From a virus, in the IMG/VR virus record IMGVR_UViG_3300042563_000821, positions 1-49,081 of that record: DNA of 49,081 bases; one strand, given 5' to 3'. Below, piece after piece: positions 36,001 through 45,085 of the stretch (positions within the stretch are counted from its first letter, which is position 1; every line of letters begins with the position of its first letter). Both the position numbers and the translations under genes were made by a program. The notes beneath the pieces are model-generated. The model saw nothing but the letters and a program-made list of their open reading frames with translations, searched no databases and was not told where the DNA came from.

Positions 36001-39000
36001 TTTACGTTGGCGCAAACAGCACGAACGTATCCAACAACACTCGCGTTGTTTTTACAGCTACCCCTGCACCTCGCACACTGTATTGGGTAGGCGGCACAGG
36101 CAATTGGTCATCCACAACCAAGTGGGACACAACATCTGGTGGTGGTGGTGGAGCAGCTATCCCCACATCTTTGGATGCGGTCAACTTTAATTCGCTTTCC
36201 AACGCCACAGCCTACACAGCCACAATTGACGCTGGTGTAACGCTTGCCCGATGCGCCTCGTTCACAATGGCTGGCCCGTTAACTGGCAACGTGACCTTTG
36301 CTGGCACTGTGGGTATTGCCTTCCACGGCAACGTGAGTTTTGCTGCTACGGGTATTACTCGGACGTACAACGGCTCAATGCAGTGGGCTGGCAACAGCAG
36401 TTACACGTTTAATACTGGTGGAAATTTGTTTTCTGGGTCTGCGGTTAACGTTATTGGTATTGGAGCAACGTGGACACTTGCTAATTCTATATTTTTAGCT
36501 GGGAATATCTTAACAATTACTTATGGAACATTTGACACCTCCACCAGTAATTACCAAATAACCACAGGAAGATTAGATTCTGCAAATCGTAATATAAGGT
36601 CTATTTTATTAAACGGCTCAACAATTATTTCTGCTGCGCTAGGCGGCACAACAATTCAGCTTGCTATTACTACAAATTTAACATTTAATGCGGGGACATC
36701 AACTTTTTCTTTGCAAAACGGCCTCGCAGCTATTAGTTCTGGCGGTTTGACTTTTAACAACGTCAGCTTTACTAGCACATCAGCATCAGGCATCACCATT
36801 ACGGGTGCAAACACATTTAACACACTGTCGTTTGCTGGCCGCACATCTGTCGGCATTACACCTGTCACATTCAGTGCTGACCAAACCATCAGCACACTGA
36901 CGCTGAACGCTGGAACAGCATCTGCCTACCGCACGTTCTTGGCATCTGACACCATCGGCACAACCAGAACATTGACGGTTGGCACTCTGACTGCTGGCGC
37001 TGCTGACATTGACTTCCGCGACATTACCATTGCTGGCGCTGCTGCACCGATCTCAGGCACTCGGTTTGGTGACGCCAAAGGTAACAGCGGGATTACGTTC
37101 CCTGCGGCTAAGACTGTTTATTGGGCTTTGGCAACCAGCAACAACTGGGGAAGCACTGGATCAGGTTCGTGGTCTGCAACAAACGGCGGCTCGGCAGCGG
37201 CGGATCAGTTTCCTCTGGCACAAGACACGGCGTTTATACCGTTTGCCAGACCCAACAACAACCAAACCATCACAGTCAACGCCAACTACAACATTGGCAC
37301 ACTTGACATGAACGAGCGCAACGGCAGTGCGCTGGTGACGCTGGCGACAGGTACAACTTTATCAACAGTTTACGGAAACTGGGTTAACGGCACAGGGACT
37401 ACGCTGACAGGTGCAAATTTACTAACTTTTGCTGGGCGCGGCACTCAAACAATTACCAGTGCCGGTAGGACATTTACTCAATTTATTAGTGTGCAAAGTC
37501 CGGGCGGTAATGTTTTATTGGGGGATGCTTTATTATGCGACGGCTCTGGCACTTCACTTCGCGTTAACGCAGGGACTTTTAATGCTAACGGTTATAACGT
37601 AACACTTTCTAGTGGCGGTTTTTCGCTTTCAGTTGTTTCTACGGGCAGCAGAAATGTTAATGTTGGCTCTGGAACATGGGTGCTAGCAGGATCATCTTTT
37701 ATATGGGACGCAACTGCATTGATTGGAATTACCGTAACAGGCACAGGCACGATCAATTTAACCTCTGCATCCGCCAAAACATTTTCTGGCGGCAGCATCT
37801 CTTACTCCGGCATCACCCTCAACCAAGGCGGCGCAGGTACGTTGACCATTTCTGGCAACAATACCTTCAAGACCATCACCAACACCTACAGTGCTACAGG
37901 TGCAACAACCATTGCTTTGGGTGCTACAACGCAGACTCTGACGCAACCTTGGACAGCAACAGGCGAAGCAGGACGGGTACTGACCATCAGCGGCACATCC
38001 GCAGCATCTCCCGGCATTTTGAGGTTTACCGGAGCAGGTCAAGCAGCCAACGTAGACTATCTGGCAATCAACAACGTCAGGGCATACAATTTGACAGACA
38101 CTTGGTATGCTGGAGCCAATTCCACCAACGGCGGGACGTTAGGTTGGTACTTCATTGCCGCAGGCGGTACGGTTTACGCCGTCACCATCACCGAAACCGG
38201 AACAGGCACAGACAGCATTACGGCCAGCATAACTTTGCTTGGTTCAGTCTCAGAAACCGGAACCGGTACAGATTCCTTCTCTGCTGGTTTGGCGTACACC
38301 GGAGACATTACAGAGTCAGGCACTGTTACTGATGAAGTGTCTGCCAGATTCCTCTTCCTTGGGGCTATCAGCGAAAACGCTACAGGCGAAGACCTTACAG
38401 CGGCCATCATGACCGCGCTTGGCAACATCTCTGAGACAGCCACCGGTACGGACACGGACAGCGCCAATTTGACGGTAACACCAGCCGTAAGCGAGACCGC
38501 AACAGGAACCGACACCGAAAGCGCAAGACTGAGCGCAAACTCAAACATCAGCGAAACAGCCACCGCAACGGACTCAGTGGCGGCTTTGGCAAGGCTCTTG
38601 GCTGCTGTTTCAGAGGCTGCAACTGCCACCGACCTCACAGACTCAATCAAGGGCCTGTTTGCTTACATCGTTGAGTCAGCCAGCATCACTGACGCCCTGA
38701 ACGCACCGGGCAGCACATACAACCCCTCCTTGAGCGAGACCGCTACAACCACCGACAGCATCTCTGCGTTGGCCCGTTTTGCCGTTCAGGTTACAGAGTC
38801 GGCCAGCATCACCGATGCAACCGCTGCGTTTAAAGCTTACTTGGCCGCAATACTGGAGGCTGCTTCCGGCTCAGACGCCGTTTCTCCCCGTTACATTGCC
38901 AACCCAGCCATCAGCGAGACGGCCACGGGCGCAGACACAGACGCCGCAGCTTTCACTGCACGCTCCTCAGTTTCCGAAACGGCTGCTGGTACGGAGACTG

Positions 39001-39935
39001 TTTCCTCCCTCAGAACCCTGCGGCCAAGCATTGTTGAGACAGCGACAGCAACCGATACAGATTCAGCCAGATACAGCACCAACCCCGCCATTTCCGAGGC
39101 CGCATCCGGTGCAGACATCCCCAGCGCGGCAGCCACATTCCAGTCGCAGGTCACAGAAACTTCCGTAGCCCAAGACATTGTGCGCGGGTTCATGGTGGCG
39201 GCTGTACAGGTTTCGGAATCTGCCACCGGGTCGGATCAGATCAGCGCCCTCCGAGCTCTTGCTGCTGCGGTTGTGGAGACCGTGTCTGGCTCGGACGCAG
39301 TGTCAGCCAAGGCAGTCTTCCGGGGTATCTTGCAAGAGATCGCCACCCTGACAGACTCCGTTAATGCTCCGGGGTCCACCTACTCAGCACCGGTTATTGA
39401 GCTGGCAACGCTTCAAGACGCGGTACGGGCAGCAGCTACATTCCCCACCGCCGTCATAGAAGCGGCCACCGGAACCGAGATCAACAGCGCAGCGTTTACA
39501 CCGCTTGTCAGGATCGTCGAGACCGCAACCATCACAGACGTTGCGTCAGCCTTGGCTGCTTTCGCTGCACGGACGGCGGAGTCGGCCAACATCACCGACG
39601 AAGTGTCGCCTCCCGGCTCGATATACAACCCTGTGGTGCTGGCAGTTGCCCAACTTTTGGATCAGGTCAGCCCTGCTGGAAGCATCTACAACGCTCCGGT
39701 TCTGGAGTCGGCCACGATTGCGGACTCCCTGATTGGCGGGTTCCTGTGGAACCTGATCGATGATTCCCAAACGCCCGACTGGGGCGACATCAGCAACATA
39801 CAGGCGGTATCGTGGGTTGTGGTAGCTGACAACCAGACCCCGAACTGGCAAAATGTCGGCAATACTCAAGGCACCGGGTGGACGCAGGTTAACACTGACG
39901 ACGATCCAGACTGGCAATTAATATCCGCACCGTAA
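33015..39935 (+). CDS. Giant modular surface/fibre protein (2306 aa)
   Basis: The largest gene in the window. Residues 1 to about 1715 are five homologous modules of 336-346 residues, starting near 1, 343, 679, 1020 and 1366. Each opens with a W-G-T-W/YW-N-W pattern (FWVGGTGTWN, KTVYWNLAGVQSW, KTVYWNLAGTQNW, RTLYWVGGTGNW, KTVYWALATSNNW), then FPLAQDTA and long Thr/Asn/Gly-rich strands as in beta-helix surface proteins. About 1725-2245 are some 26 repeats of 20 residues. The end (about 2245-2306) has three W..QTPDW-type repeats. Probably a long fibre or head/tail appendage for host binding. No peptidase or lyase motif is seen. Confidence 0.8.
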   Translation: MDRFWVGGTGTWNTSSTTNWSATSGGGGGASVPTAADSVFFDQAGTYTVTMTGGLTCLDFTVSAGTVTFSGTGTPTISGSMSLITGTLWPATGFITFNATTTGKTVTTNGVSFAGYIIFNGIGGYWTLGSSLTSTSSTAFQIGGGTFDTGGYALTVFNINLSFAANTRAIKLNNSTVTLTGSGSAVFLSAGSNTLTFDAGTSQINITAAGNIANNSTSPAITLNFYNVAFTSTAAGTRSISGTNTFNNLSVTGPASAGLVTVTFDSRQTINGTLSTTGTAGNRRVFFASATYGISTDLVVNSAPSLTDADFRGLYVRGTAAPISGTRIGNRGECRGITFSTPKTVYWNLAGVQSWTANAWATTPTGTPSTDNFPLPQDTATFTNAGSVTGNISLGAVIGSIDMSGRTSAMTLALSTATVYGNWANGSGTTLTNAVTLTFSGGTTQTITSAGRTFSCGITIDTYGGTVQLADALNIGSQSLTVTNGTFATAGYAVTAGALSSNNSNVRTITLGSSTVSIIQFGVAFGTATNLTFNAGTSTIDLSGVGSGIAVGAGLTFYNVNFSYTASTGTSHSIAASGASCIFNNITVTTAPSAGIKTISIGVNQTITGTLTVAGASAVRRIFLRSDTIGTPRTLTVNAISATDCDFCDINLAGTASGASPTRAGNCGGNTGITFPAPKTVYWNLAGTQNWSATAWATGSGGTPAINNFPLAQDTAVFDNAGSADTVTINAVWNIGTFDASLRTSAMTLTISSSCVTYGDWKFGTGVTSAVTATLEFTKNGTQTITSNGVQFGCSLTINNPFGNVQLADALLLESTKGIVLARGTFDAVTYNVTTGLFSNGSTANTLRMGSGTWTLSGTGAVWNCATAPTLIASTSTIVLSNTSTTTRTFAGGGLYYNKLTIGGTTGISTLLLQGSNTFGELASTKTVAHTILFDSGSTNTFGKWSITGTAGNVVTLNSNAATIAYNFSIAGPANSGIDYLSVRDCLVSATSPGEFYVGANSTNVSNNTRVVFTATPAPRTLYWVGGTGNWSSTTKWDTTSGGGGGAAIPTSLDAVNFNSLSNATAYTATIDAGVTLARCASFTMAGPLTGNVTFAGTVGIAFHGNVSFAATGITRTYNGSMQWAGNSSYTFNTGGNLFSGSAVNVIGIGATWTLANSIFLAGNILTITYGTFDTSTSNYQITTGRLDSANRNIRSILLNGSTIISAALGGTTIQLAITTNLTFNAGTSTFSLQNGLAAISSGGLTFNNVSFTSTSASGITITGANTFNTLSFAGRTSVGITPVTFSADQTISTLTLNAGTASAYRTFLASDTIGTTRTLTVGTLTAGAADIDFRDITIAGAAAPISGTRFGDAKGNSGITFPAAKTVYWALATSNNWGSTGSGSWSATNGGSAAADQFPLAQDTAFIPFARPNNNQTITVNANYNIGTLDMNERNGSALVTLATGTTLSTVYGNWVNGTGTTLTGANLLTFAGRGTQTITSAGRTFTQFISVQSPGGNVLLGDALLCDGSGTSLRVNAGTFNANGYNVTLSSGGFSLSVVSTGSRNVNVGSGTWVLAGSSFIWDATALIGITVTGTGTINLTSASAKTFSGGSISYSGITLNQGGAGTLTISGNNTFKTITNTYSATGATTIALGATTQTLTQPWTATGEAGRVLTISGTSAASPGILRFTGAGQAANVDYLAINNVRAYNLTDTWYAGANSTNGGTLGWYFIAAGGTVYAVTITETGTGTDSITASITLLGSVSETGTGTDSFSAGLAYTGDITESGTVTDEVSARFLFLGAISENATGEDLTAAIMTALGNISETATGTDTDSANLTVTPAVSETATGTDTESARLSANSNISETATATDSVAALARLLAAVSEAATATDLTDSIKGLFAYIVESASITDALNAPGSTYNPSLSETATTTDSISALARFAVQVTESASITDATAAFKAYLAAILEAASGSDAVSPRYIANPAISETATGADTDAAAFTARSSVSETAAGTETVSSLRTLRPSIVETATATDTDSARYSTNPAISEAASGADIPSAAATFQSQVTETSVAQDIVRGFMVAAVQVSESATGSDQISALRALAAAVVETVSGSDAVSAKAVFRGILQEIATLTDSVNAPGSTYSAPVIELATLQDAVRAAATFPTAVIEAATGTEINSAAFTPLVRIVETATITDVASALAAFAARTAESANITDEVSPPGSIYNPVVLAVAQLLDQVSPAGSIYNAPVLESATIADSLIGGFLWNLIDDSQTPDWGDISNIQAVSWVVVADNQTPNWQNVGNTQGTGWTQVNTDDDPDWQLISAP
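38187..39746 (+). repeat. About 26 tandem 60-bp repeats coding for 20-residue units
   Basis: Units follow the pattern SETATGTDSxSA then 6-7 variable residues and a V or I, for example SETATGTDTDSA, SEAATATDLTDS, VETATATDTDSA. The Glu, the first Ala and the TD pair are kept; the second half varies. Four units have a NAPGSTY or SPPGSIY insert in place of the usual second half, making 21-22 residues. Confidence 0.85.
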
Positions 39936-39944
39936 GGAACACGT

Positions 39945-41852
39945 ATGACAACAGGAAATACAACGCTGCTTGGTCTGGCTCTGCCAGTTGAAGGCGAGCT
40001 TGATGGCACATGGGGTGATGTTGTCAACGACTCGATTACCTCGCTGCTGGACTCCGCCATAGCGGGCACGACCACTCTGAGTGCGGATGCAGACGTTACC
40101 CTAACTACCACGGCCCTTGCAGCCAACCAAGCTCGTCAAGCGATTATCTTGTGGAACCCGGCTTCGGGCACAGTGACCCGCAACATCACAGCTCCTGCGC
40201 AGTCTAAGATTTACACGGTGATTAACGCTTCGGGCGGAACGCAGTCCATTGTTTTCCGTGGCGCAGGTCCAACGACAGGTGTAACCATTGTCAAGGGCGA
40301 GTCTGCTGTTGTTGCATGGAATGGCTCTGACTTTATAAAAGTCAGTTCGACTGGCGGCGCAGGTACTTTCACGAACCTGACCGTCACGGGCAACCTGACT
40401 GTCAACTCTCTGACCAACACTCGCGTACCCTACGCTTCGACTTCTGGCTTGCTGGTTGACTCCGCCAACATGACCTTCAATGGCACCCGCCTGACGGTTG
40501 CTGACCTTGCTGACTCTGGCCTGACCTCGGGTCGCGTGACATACGCAAGCACTGGCGGTGCGTTGGTGGATTCTGCAAACTTGACGTTTGACGGGACGAC
40601 GCTGACCGCAAACGCTCTGACCACCACTTCCACAGTCACGATCAACGGCGGCACAGCCAACGGCGTGGCCTACCTCAATGGCTCCAAAGTTCTGACCACT
40701 GGGTCTGCGCTGACGTTTGATGGGACGACTCTTGGTATCTACAACGGCACTGCTGACGCGCAGCGGTTAAATCTTGGTACATCTGGAACAAACGCAGTTA
40801 TTCAAGCAACACGGGCGTCTGGAACAGTGCCAAATATGATTTTCCAAATTGACGCTGCCGAACAAATGCGCCTGACCAGCACAGGTCTGGGTATTGGGAC
40901 GAGTTCGCCGGGGTACAAGCTGGATGTGAGTGTTGGAACAAACACAATTGCACAGCAATGGCAGGGGGCGGGTACAAACTTCACCTTGCGCTTGAAATCT
41001 GGCAACGGCGCAACCCCTTCATCCTCAGTGTACCGCCTGTACATGGATTACTTGAACGGCACTGCAACAAACAGCTACATTGATTTCTACCGTGGTAGCG
41101 GTGGTGCTGATGGGTACTTGGTTTTTGGTGCTTCTGGCGCTGACAAAATGACTCTCGACTCCTCCGGCAACCTCGGTATTGGGACGAGTTCGCCTTCTGC
41201 AAAACTGCAAGTGGCAAATGGCAACATTTTGCTATCAAACGCCTACTACCTTTCCGCACGGAACAACGCCAACACTTTGTCGATCAGCTTGATTGGTCGA
41301 AACACCAGCGATCAGGTTTTGATTGACCCAGATGGCTACGGCACGCTGATCGGTGCTGGCGGTGCGTTGAATTTGAATAGCGCAGGCAACCTCGGCTTGG
41401 GGGTTACTCCGAGTGGCTCTTGGGAACCTACTGTTAAAGCAATTCAAATCTCCAATGCAGGCCAATATATTGCCAGTGGTTCCACTACTTTTAGCGGAGC
41501 AAACCAGTTTTGGTTGGGTAACAACGGGTATTTAAACAGTTCAGGACAATGGATTTACTTGCGTTCTGTAGGCGCTTCTCAGTACAGGCAGTTTGACAAC
41601 GAACACGCTTGGTTCACCGCCCCCTCCGGCACAGCAGGCAACGCTATTAGCTTTACTCAGGCGTTAACCCTCACGGCGGCGGCAAACCTGTTGCTTGGTG
41701 GTACATCTGACCCCGGTGGTGCTTCTGTTTTGTATATTGCGAATGGGACTGTCCCCGGAACACCTTCAGGTGGCGGCGTTATCTACGTAGAAGCTGGCGC
41801 TTTGAAATACAAAGGAAGTTCTGGCACAGTAACAACATTGGGGGCTGCATGA
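39945..41852 (+). CDS. Tail fibre protein with LGIGTSSP repeats (635 aa)
   Basis: The N-terminal part ([33 protein letters not shown]) is the attachment module that I know from fibres of environmental phages. Then come beta-strand repeats ([33 protein letters not shown]) and two or three LGIGTSSP segments that mark fibre shafts in metagenomic phages. No C-terminal S74 chaperone is present; the end is [24 protein letters not shown], a common fibre end. It would bind the host. AAGGAACACGT precedes ATG. Confidence 0.8.
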   Translation: MTTGNTTLLGLALPVEGELDGTWGDVVNDSITSLLDSAIAGTTTLSADADVTLTTTALAANQARQAIILWNPASGTVTRNITAPAQSKIYTVINASGGTQSIVFRGAGPTTGVTIVKGESAVVAWNGSDFIKVSSTGGAGTFTNLTVTGNLTVNSLTNTRVPYASTSGLLVDSANMTFNGTRLTVADLADSGLTSGRVTYASTGGALVDSANLTFDGTTLTANALTTTSTVTINGGTANGVAYLNGSKVLTTGSALTFDGTTLGIYNGTADAQRLNLGTSGTNAVIQATRASGTVPNMIFQIDAAEQMRLTSTGLGIGTSSPGYKLDVSVGTNTIAQQWQGAGTNFTLRLKSGNGATPSSSVYRLYMDYLNGTATNSYIDFYRGSGGADGYLVFGASGADKMTLDSSGNLGIGTSSPSAKLQVANGNILLSNAYYLSARNNANTLSISLIGRNTSDQVLIDPDGYGTLIGAGGALNLNSAGNLGLGVTPSGSWEPTVKAIQISNAGQYIASGSTTFSGANQFWLGNNGYLNSSGQWIYLRSVGASQYRQFDNEHAWFTAPSGTAGNAISFTQALTLTAAANLLLGGTSDPGGASVLYIANGTVPGTPSGGGVIYVEAGALKYKGSSGTVTTLGAA

Positions 41853-42334
41853 TTACCCAACAAGACGTAGCAGACTGCTTTGAGTACCGTGACGGGTACT
41901 TGTATTGGAAAGGCGTAAGTCATCCAAACAAACAGCACATGATGGACAAACCTGCTGGCTCAATCCACAAGACGGGCTATCGGCATATTACATGGCGTGG
42001 CAAGGTTCAAAAGGCTCACCGCTTGATCTTTATGCTGCATCACGGCTATCTACCACCAGAGGTTGACCACATCAATGGCGACCGTGCTGATAACCGCATT
42101 GAGAATCTACGACCAGCTACACGCAGCGAAAACCAATGCAACCGCAACGCCTTGGCAAGCAACACATCAGGTTACCCCGGTGTGTCTTGGCATAAGGCCA
42201 GCAAAGCATGGCTTGTGCGTGTGATGAAAAACGGCAAGTCACATCTGATTGGCTACTTCAAAGACTTGGAGTTAGCTGGACTTGTCGCAACCGAAGCACG
42301 CTCTTTGTATCACGGCGCTTACGCCAAATCTTAA
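41849..42334 (+). CDS. HNH endonuclease with AP2-type C-terminus
   Basis: Same layout as the gene at 4819-5307: N-terminal [17 protein letters not shown] core [21 protein letters not shown] (about residues 71-91) and AP2-like end [31 protein letters not shown]. The two share the [15 protein letters not shown] box but differ elsewhere and differ in base composition, so they came in separately. The start overlaps the fibre stop (ATGA). Confidence 0.9.
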   Translation: MITQQDVADCFEYRDGYLYWKGVSHPNKQHMMDKPAGSIHKTGYRHITWRGKVQKAHRLIFMLHHGYLPPEVDHINGDRADNRIENLRPATRSENQCNRNALASNTSGYPGVSWHKASKAWLVRVMKNGKSHLIGYFKDLELAGLVATEARSLYHGAYAKS

Positions 42335-42352
42335 CCCCCGAAAGGACTTATC

Positions 42353-42658
42353 ATGACTACATACAACTGGACAATCACACAGACCAACTACGAAGTCTCC
42401 AACGGCTTCATCACCACAGCACACTGGACCGCTTCTGCTACTGATGGCGAGTACACGGCATCCATCTATTCGACCTGCTCATGGGCTGATGGCACTCCTA
42501 CGGTTCCATACGCTGATGTGACCATGCAAGAAGTGCTGGACTGGTGCTGGGCATCGGGCGTTGACAAAGCCGCCACTGAAGCTTCTCTGGCCCAAAACAT
42601 CGAGTTGCAAAAGAACCCTGTGACCGCTACTGGTACGCCTTGGGCCGCTGCGGCATAA
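42353..42658 (+). CDS. Conserved phage protein after the fibre (101 aa)
   Basis: MTTYNWTITQTNYEVSNGFITTAHWTASATDGEYTASIYSTCSW... a beta-rich N-terminus followed by a helix (MQEVLDWCWASGVDKAATEASLAQNIELQKNP). This is a widely found phage protein, usually beside tail fibres; I believe it has a DUF number only. AAAGGAC precedes ATG. Confidence 0.7.
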   Translation: MTTYNWTITQTNYEVSNGFITTAHWTASATDGEYTASIYSTCSWADGTPTVPYADVTMQEVLDWCWASGVDKAATEASLAQNIELQKNPVTATGTPWAAAA

Positions 42659-42711
42659 TTGCCTCCGGGGTTACGGCGCTGCCCCTTATCAGCGACTGCG
42701 TGGAGAAACAC

Positions 42712-42888
42712 ATGAACGAGCAAAATATTACCCTGTCCTTGAACTTGGTCAACGGCGTACTGCAGTACCTCGGTACACGCCCCTACGGTGAGGTCTTCCA
42801 ACTGGTGCAAGCCATTCAGGAGCAGGCCATCCCGCAGATCAAAGTTCCTGAAGTCGCTGAGCCAGAAGCCGCTGGCGGCACGGACTAA
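42712..42888 (+). CDS. Small conserved phage protein (58 aa)
   Basis: The start is set at ATG 42712 with GGAGA 5 nt upstream. MNEQNITLSLNLVNGVLQYLGTRPYGEVFQLVQAIQEQAIPQI, a beta-helix pattern that I know as a small protein next to lysis genes in environmental phages. Function unknown. Confidence 0.7.
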   Translation: MNEQNITLSLNLVNGVLQYLGTRPYGEVFQLVQAIQEQAIPQIKVPEVAEPEAAGGTD

Positions 42889-42889
42889 G

Positions 42890-42982
42890 ATGCGAGACTG
42901 GCTGTTGTCGTTTATAGCGGCAGCAGCCATCGTGTCAGGGGTCATCTTGCTCGTCAGGATGGCCCTTTTTGCTTTTAGGTAG
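42890..42982 (+). CDS. Possible 30-residue membrane protein, overlapping a terminator
   Basis: MRDWLLSFIAAAAIVSGVIL then LVRMALFAFR, one membrane helix. The ATG lies one base after the previous TAA; no ribosome-binding site of its own. Its 3' half is the terminator hairpin and T run at 42939-42976, so this could be a real small lysis-region protein whose end doubles as terminator, or just an open frame over the terminator. Confidence 0.4.
   Translation: MRDWLLSFIAAAAIVSGVILLVRMALFAFR
42939..42976 (+). terminator. Candidate intrinsic terminator before the lysis genes
   Basis: GGGTCATC (42939-42946) pairs with GATGGCCC (42958-42965), 8 bp with one G-U, followed by TTTTTGCTTTT. Confidence 0.55.
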
Positions 42983-42987
42983 TACTT

Positions 42988-43434
42988 ATGTTGGCAGAAA
43001 TTGCAGCAGCGAACGCGGCGTTTGCAGTGATCAAAAGTGCTCTGGCCAACGGCAAGGAGCTGCACCAGCTCGGCTCACGGGTCTTTGATTACTTCGACAG
43101 CAAGGCCAAGATTCAAGAATCTGCCAACAAGAAGGGTGGCAGCTCAGACCTTGAAGAATTCATGGCGCTGGAGCAGTTGCGCAAGCAGGAAGAAGAATTA
43201 CGGGAGCGCATGGTTTACGCTGGCAGACCGGGTATGTGGAATGACTGGATCAAGTTCCAAGCCCAAGCAGCAAGGCAGCGTAGAGAAGCCAAAGAAGCTG
43301 CTGCCCGTGAAGCAGCAAGGCGCAGACAACAGCTTGAGAACTTAGCAGAGTACATCGCCATTGGTGTGGCGGTCATTGTCTTGGCGGGGCTACTTGTCGG
43401 TGGCATCGCCCTCTACATGAAGCATTTGCGATGA
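42988..43434 (+). CDS. Coiled-coil, C-terminally anchored membrane protein (148 aa)
   Basis: An amphipathic N-terminus (MLAEIAAANAAFAVIKSALANGKEL), then YAGRPGMWNDWIKFQAQAARQRREAKEAAAREAARRRQQLEN as a coiled coil, then a membrane helix (YIAIGVAVIVLAGLLVGGIAL, about residues 121-141) and a short basic tail. Lies at the head of the lysis cassette and overlaps the next gene by 4 nt. Could regulate the holin or span the periplasm; no lipobox. Confidence 0.65.
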   Translation: MLAEIAAANAAFAVIKSALANGKELHQLGSRVFDYFDSKAKIQESANKKGGSSDLEEFMALEQLRKQEEELRERMVYAGRPGMWNDWIKFQAQAARQRREAKEAAAREAARRRQQLENLAEYIAIGVAVIVLAGLLVGGIALYMKHLR

Positions 43435-44048
43435 GCGAAGAAAAGCCAAACGCCAATACAACGCTTGACAAGGTGCTGTCTTATGTAGACTCGCCATTTA
43501 AGCTGTTTGCCATCCTTGTAATGGGCATTGTGGCCTTTGCAGGGTACTTTCTCTGGGAGAACCAAGAGTTCATGCGGGATGCCTACAAGGAATCCCAGAA
43601 GCTGCCAGAGATCAACACCTCAAGAGCAGATGATGTAGGCTCGATGCTGATGAAGAAAACCGGGGCCACAGTTGTCGCGGTGTTCAAAGTCAACCCTTTG
43701 TTCAATAGCCGGGTGCTGTACCGGGCGTATACCAAGGACGGCAGGGACAAGACGATTGAAGATATTGATGTGGGTCTGTTCAGCCAGAACGCATCCAACA
43801 ATGCGGATGTTGTGCGGCTGATGTCCAACGAGCTTCCTTGCGGGGAATACCGCTACGCTCAAAGTGAGGTGGGCCTGTGGTACTTGGAAAAAGGCGTGGC
43901 ATACACCTGCCGGGTGAGCATTCCGCCGGACAGCTACAGGTTTGTGGGGCAGGTTACGGTGGGCTGGACAGAGCCCCCACAAGACCTCCAACAAGTAAAA
44001 TTCATGCTGGAAATTGCCAGCGCAATGCTAACCAAAAGGGGTAACTGA
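43431..44048 (+). CDS. Membrane-anchored lysis-region protein (205 aa)
   Basis: One N-terminal membrane helix (LFAILVMGIVAFAGYFLW, about residues 24-41), then a 160-residue soluble part facing the periplasm by the positive-inside rule (basic side is unclear). Two Cys in CGEYRYAQ and YTCRVSIPP could form a disulfide. Between the coiled-coil membrane protein and the holin, so a lysis accessory or inner spanin-like role is possible. I do not recognise the fold. Confidence 0.6.
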   Translation: MSEEKPNANTTLDKVLSYVDSPFKLFAILVMGIVAFAGYFLWENQEFMRDAYKESQKLPEINTSRADDVGSMLMKKTGATVVAVFKVNPLFNSRVLYRAYTKDGRDKTIEDIDVGLFSQNASNNADVVRLMSNELPCGEYRYAQSEVGLWYLEKGVAYTCRVSIPPDSYRFVGQVTVGWTEPPQDLQQVKFMLEIASAMLTKRGN

Positions 44049-44551
44049 TGCTTTCACTCATTTCAACTCTCGGGGGTCTGCTGATCTCCGGCCTGCCCAA
44101 GCTGCTGGAGTACTTCCAGAACAAGGCCGATCAGAAACACGAGCTGGCGCTGGCCCAGATGCAGACCGAGCGTGAACTACAACTGGCTGCTGCTGGTTTT
44201 GCCGCGCAAGCCAAGATCGAAGAAATCCGCACCGAGCAGGTGGCAATGCAGACCGAAGCGCAAATGACTGAAGCGGCGCTGGAGCATGACGCCAAGGTTC
44301 TGGAGAAGGCCTCCGTATGGGTTTCCAACTACGTGGGCACAGTGCGCCCCACAGTGACCTACATCTTCGTGTTTGAGTTGGTCGCCATCAACGTGTTTAT
44401 GTGCGCCTACCTGTGGAACAACCCCCAACTGATTCAGAGCATGGATGATGTGATCCGCTACTCTGACATCCTGTTTTCCAGCGACGAAATGGCTATGCTT
44501 GGGGGAATTTTAGGCTTTTGGTTCGGGTCACGGACTTGGAGCAAGAAGTGA
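44048..44551 (+). CDS. Holin, three-TM/GTA-like type (167 aa)
   Basis: The N-terminal membrane segment (MLSLISTLGGLLISGLPKLLEYF) is followed by a helical coiled part (ELALAQMQTERELQLAAAGFAAQ), then two hydrophobic stretches: VTYIFVFELVAINVFMCAYLW (about residues 102-122) and MAMLGGILGFWFGSRTWSKK at the end. GSVRP/GTVRPTVTY and FWFGSRTWSK are typical for the 3-TM holins of phages and gene-transfer agents. It would make inner-membrane holes for the endolysin encoded next. Confidence 0.8.
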   Translation: MLSLISTLGGLLISGLPKLLEYFQNKADQKHELALAQMQTERELQLAAAGFAAQAKIEEIRTEQVAMQTEAQMTEAALEHDAKVLEKASVWVSNYVGTVRPTVTYIFVFELVAINVFMCAYLWNNPQLIQSMDDVIRYSDILFSSDEMAMLGGILGFWFGSRTWSKK

Positions 44552-45054
44552 AACTGAGCAAGGCGGGCGAAGACCTGATGCACAAGTACGAGGGCTTTCG
44601 CTCTCGGCCATATCTTTGCCCAGCTCACATCTGGACGATTGGCTACGGCCACGTCCTGTACCAAGAACAGATCAGGCTGCCTGTGGTGCGCGTGGAGGGT
44701 AAGACCATTCCCATGATTCGCAAAGAGATGCCCCTGAAACCGGAGGACAATCGTGTCTGGACGAAAGCAGAGATCGACCAATTATTCCGTGAGGACGTCG
44801 CAACTTTTGAACGTGGTGTTCTACGACTTGTTCCCGGCGTGGTTGGCCGTCAAGGCAGCTTTGACGCTCTGGTCTCTATAAGTTTTAACTTCGGGCTGGG
44901 CAACTTGCAACGCAGCACCATCCGCATGAAAGCCAACAGGGGGGATTGGGAAGGCGCAGCCGAGGCGTTCCGTGCTTGGACCAAGGGCGGCGGCAAAGTC
45001 CTGCCGGGTTTGGTCAAGCGCCGGGAAGCAGAGATTGCGCTGTTCCTAAGTTAA
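44548..45054 (+). CDS. Endolysin, T4-type lysozyme (GH24)
   Basis: The start is set at GTG 44548 (GTGA overlap with the holin stop, GGAG upstream); a longer TTG frame lies inside the holin gene. The 168-residue enzyme has Glu15 in KYEGF, Cys24 and Thr30 in YLCPAHIWTIGYGH, with the T4 spacing E-8-D/C-5-T where the middle residue is Cys, as in many phage lysozymes. Later FNFGLGNLQRSTI and WTKGGGKVLPGLVKRREAE match the family. It cleaves the glycan chains of peptidoglycan. No signal or SAR segment, so it needs the holin. Confidence 0.9.
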   Translation: MKLSKAGEDLMHKYEGFRSRPYLCPAHIWTIGYGHVLYQEQIRLPVVRVEGKTIPMIRKEMPLKPEDNRVWTKAEIDQLFREDVATFERGVLRLVPGVVGRQGSFDALVSISFNFGLGNLQRSTIRMKANRGDWEGAAEAFRAWTKGGGKVLPGLVKRREAEIALFLS

Positions 45055-45085
45055 GTGCGAAAATGTCGCAAAACTAAGGTGACCC

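Noticed and set aside
37676-38332. 218-codon alternative frame inside the giant fibre gene
   Set aside because: His/Arg/Asn-rich reading of repetitive fibre DNA; no start signal and repeats explain the open frame.
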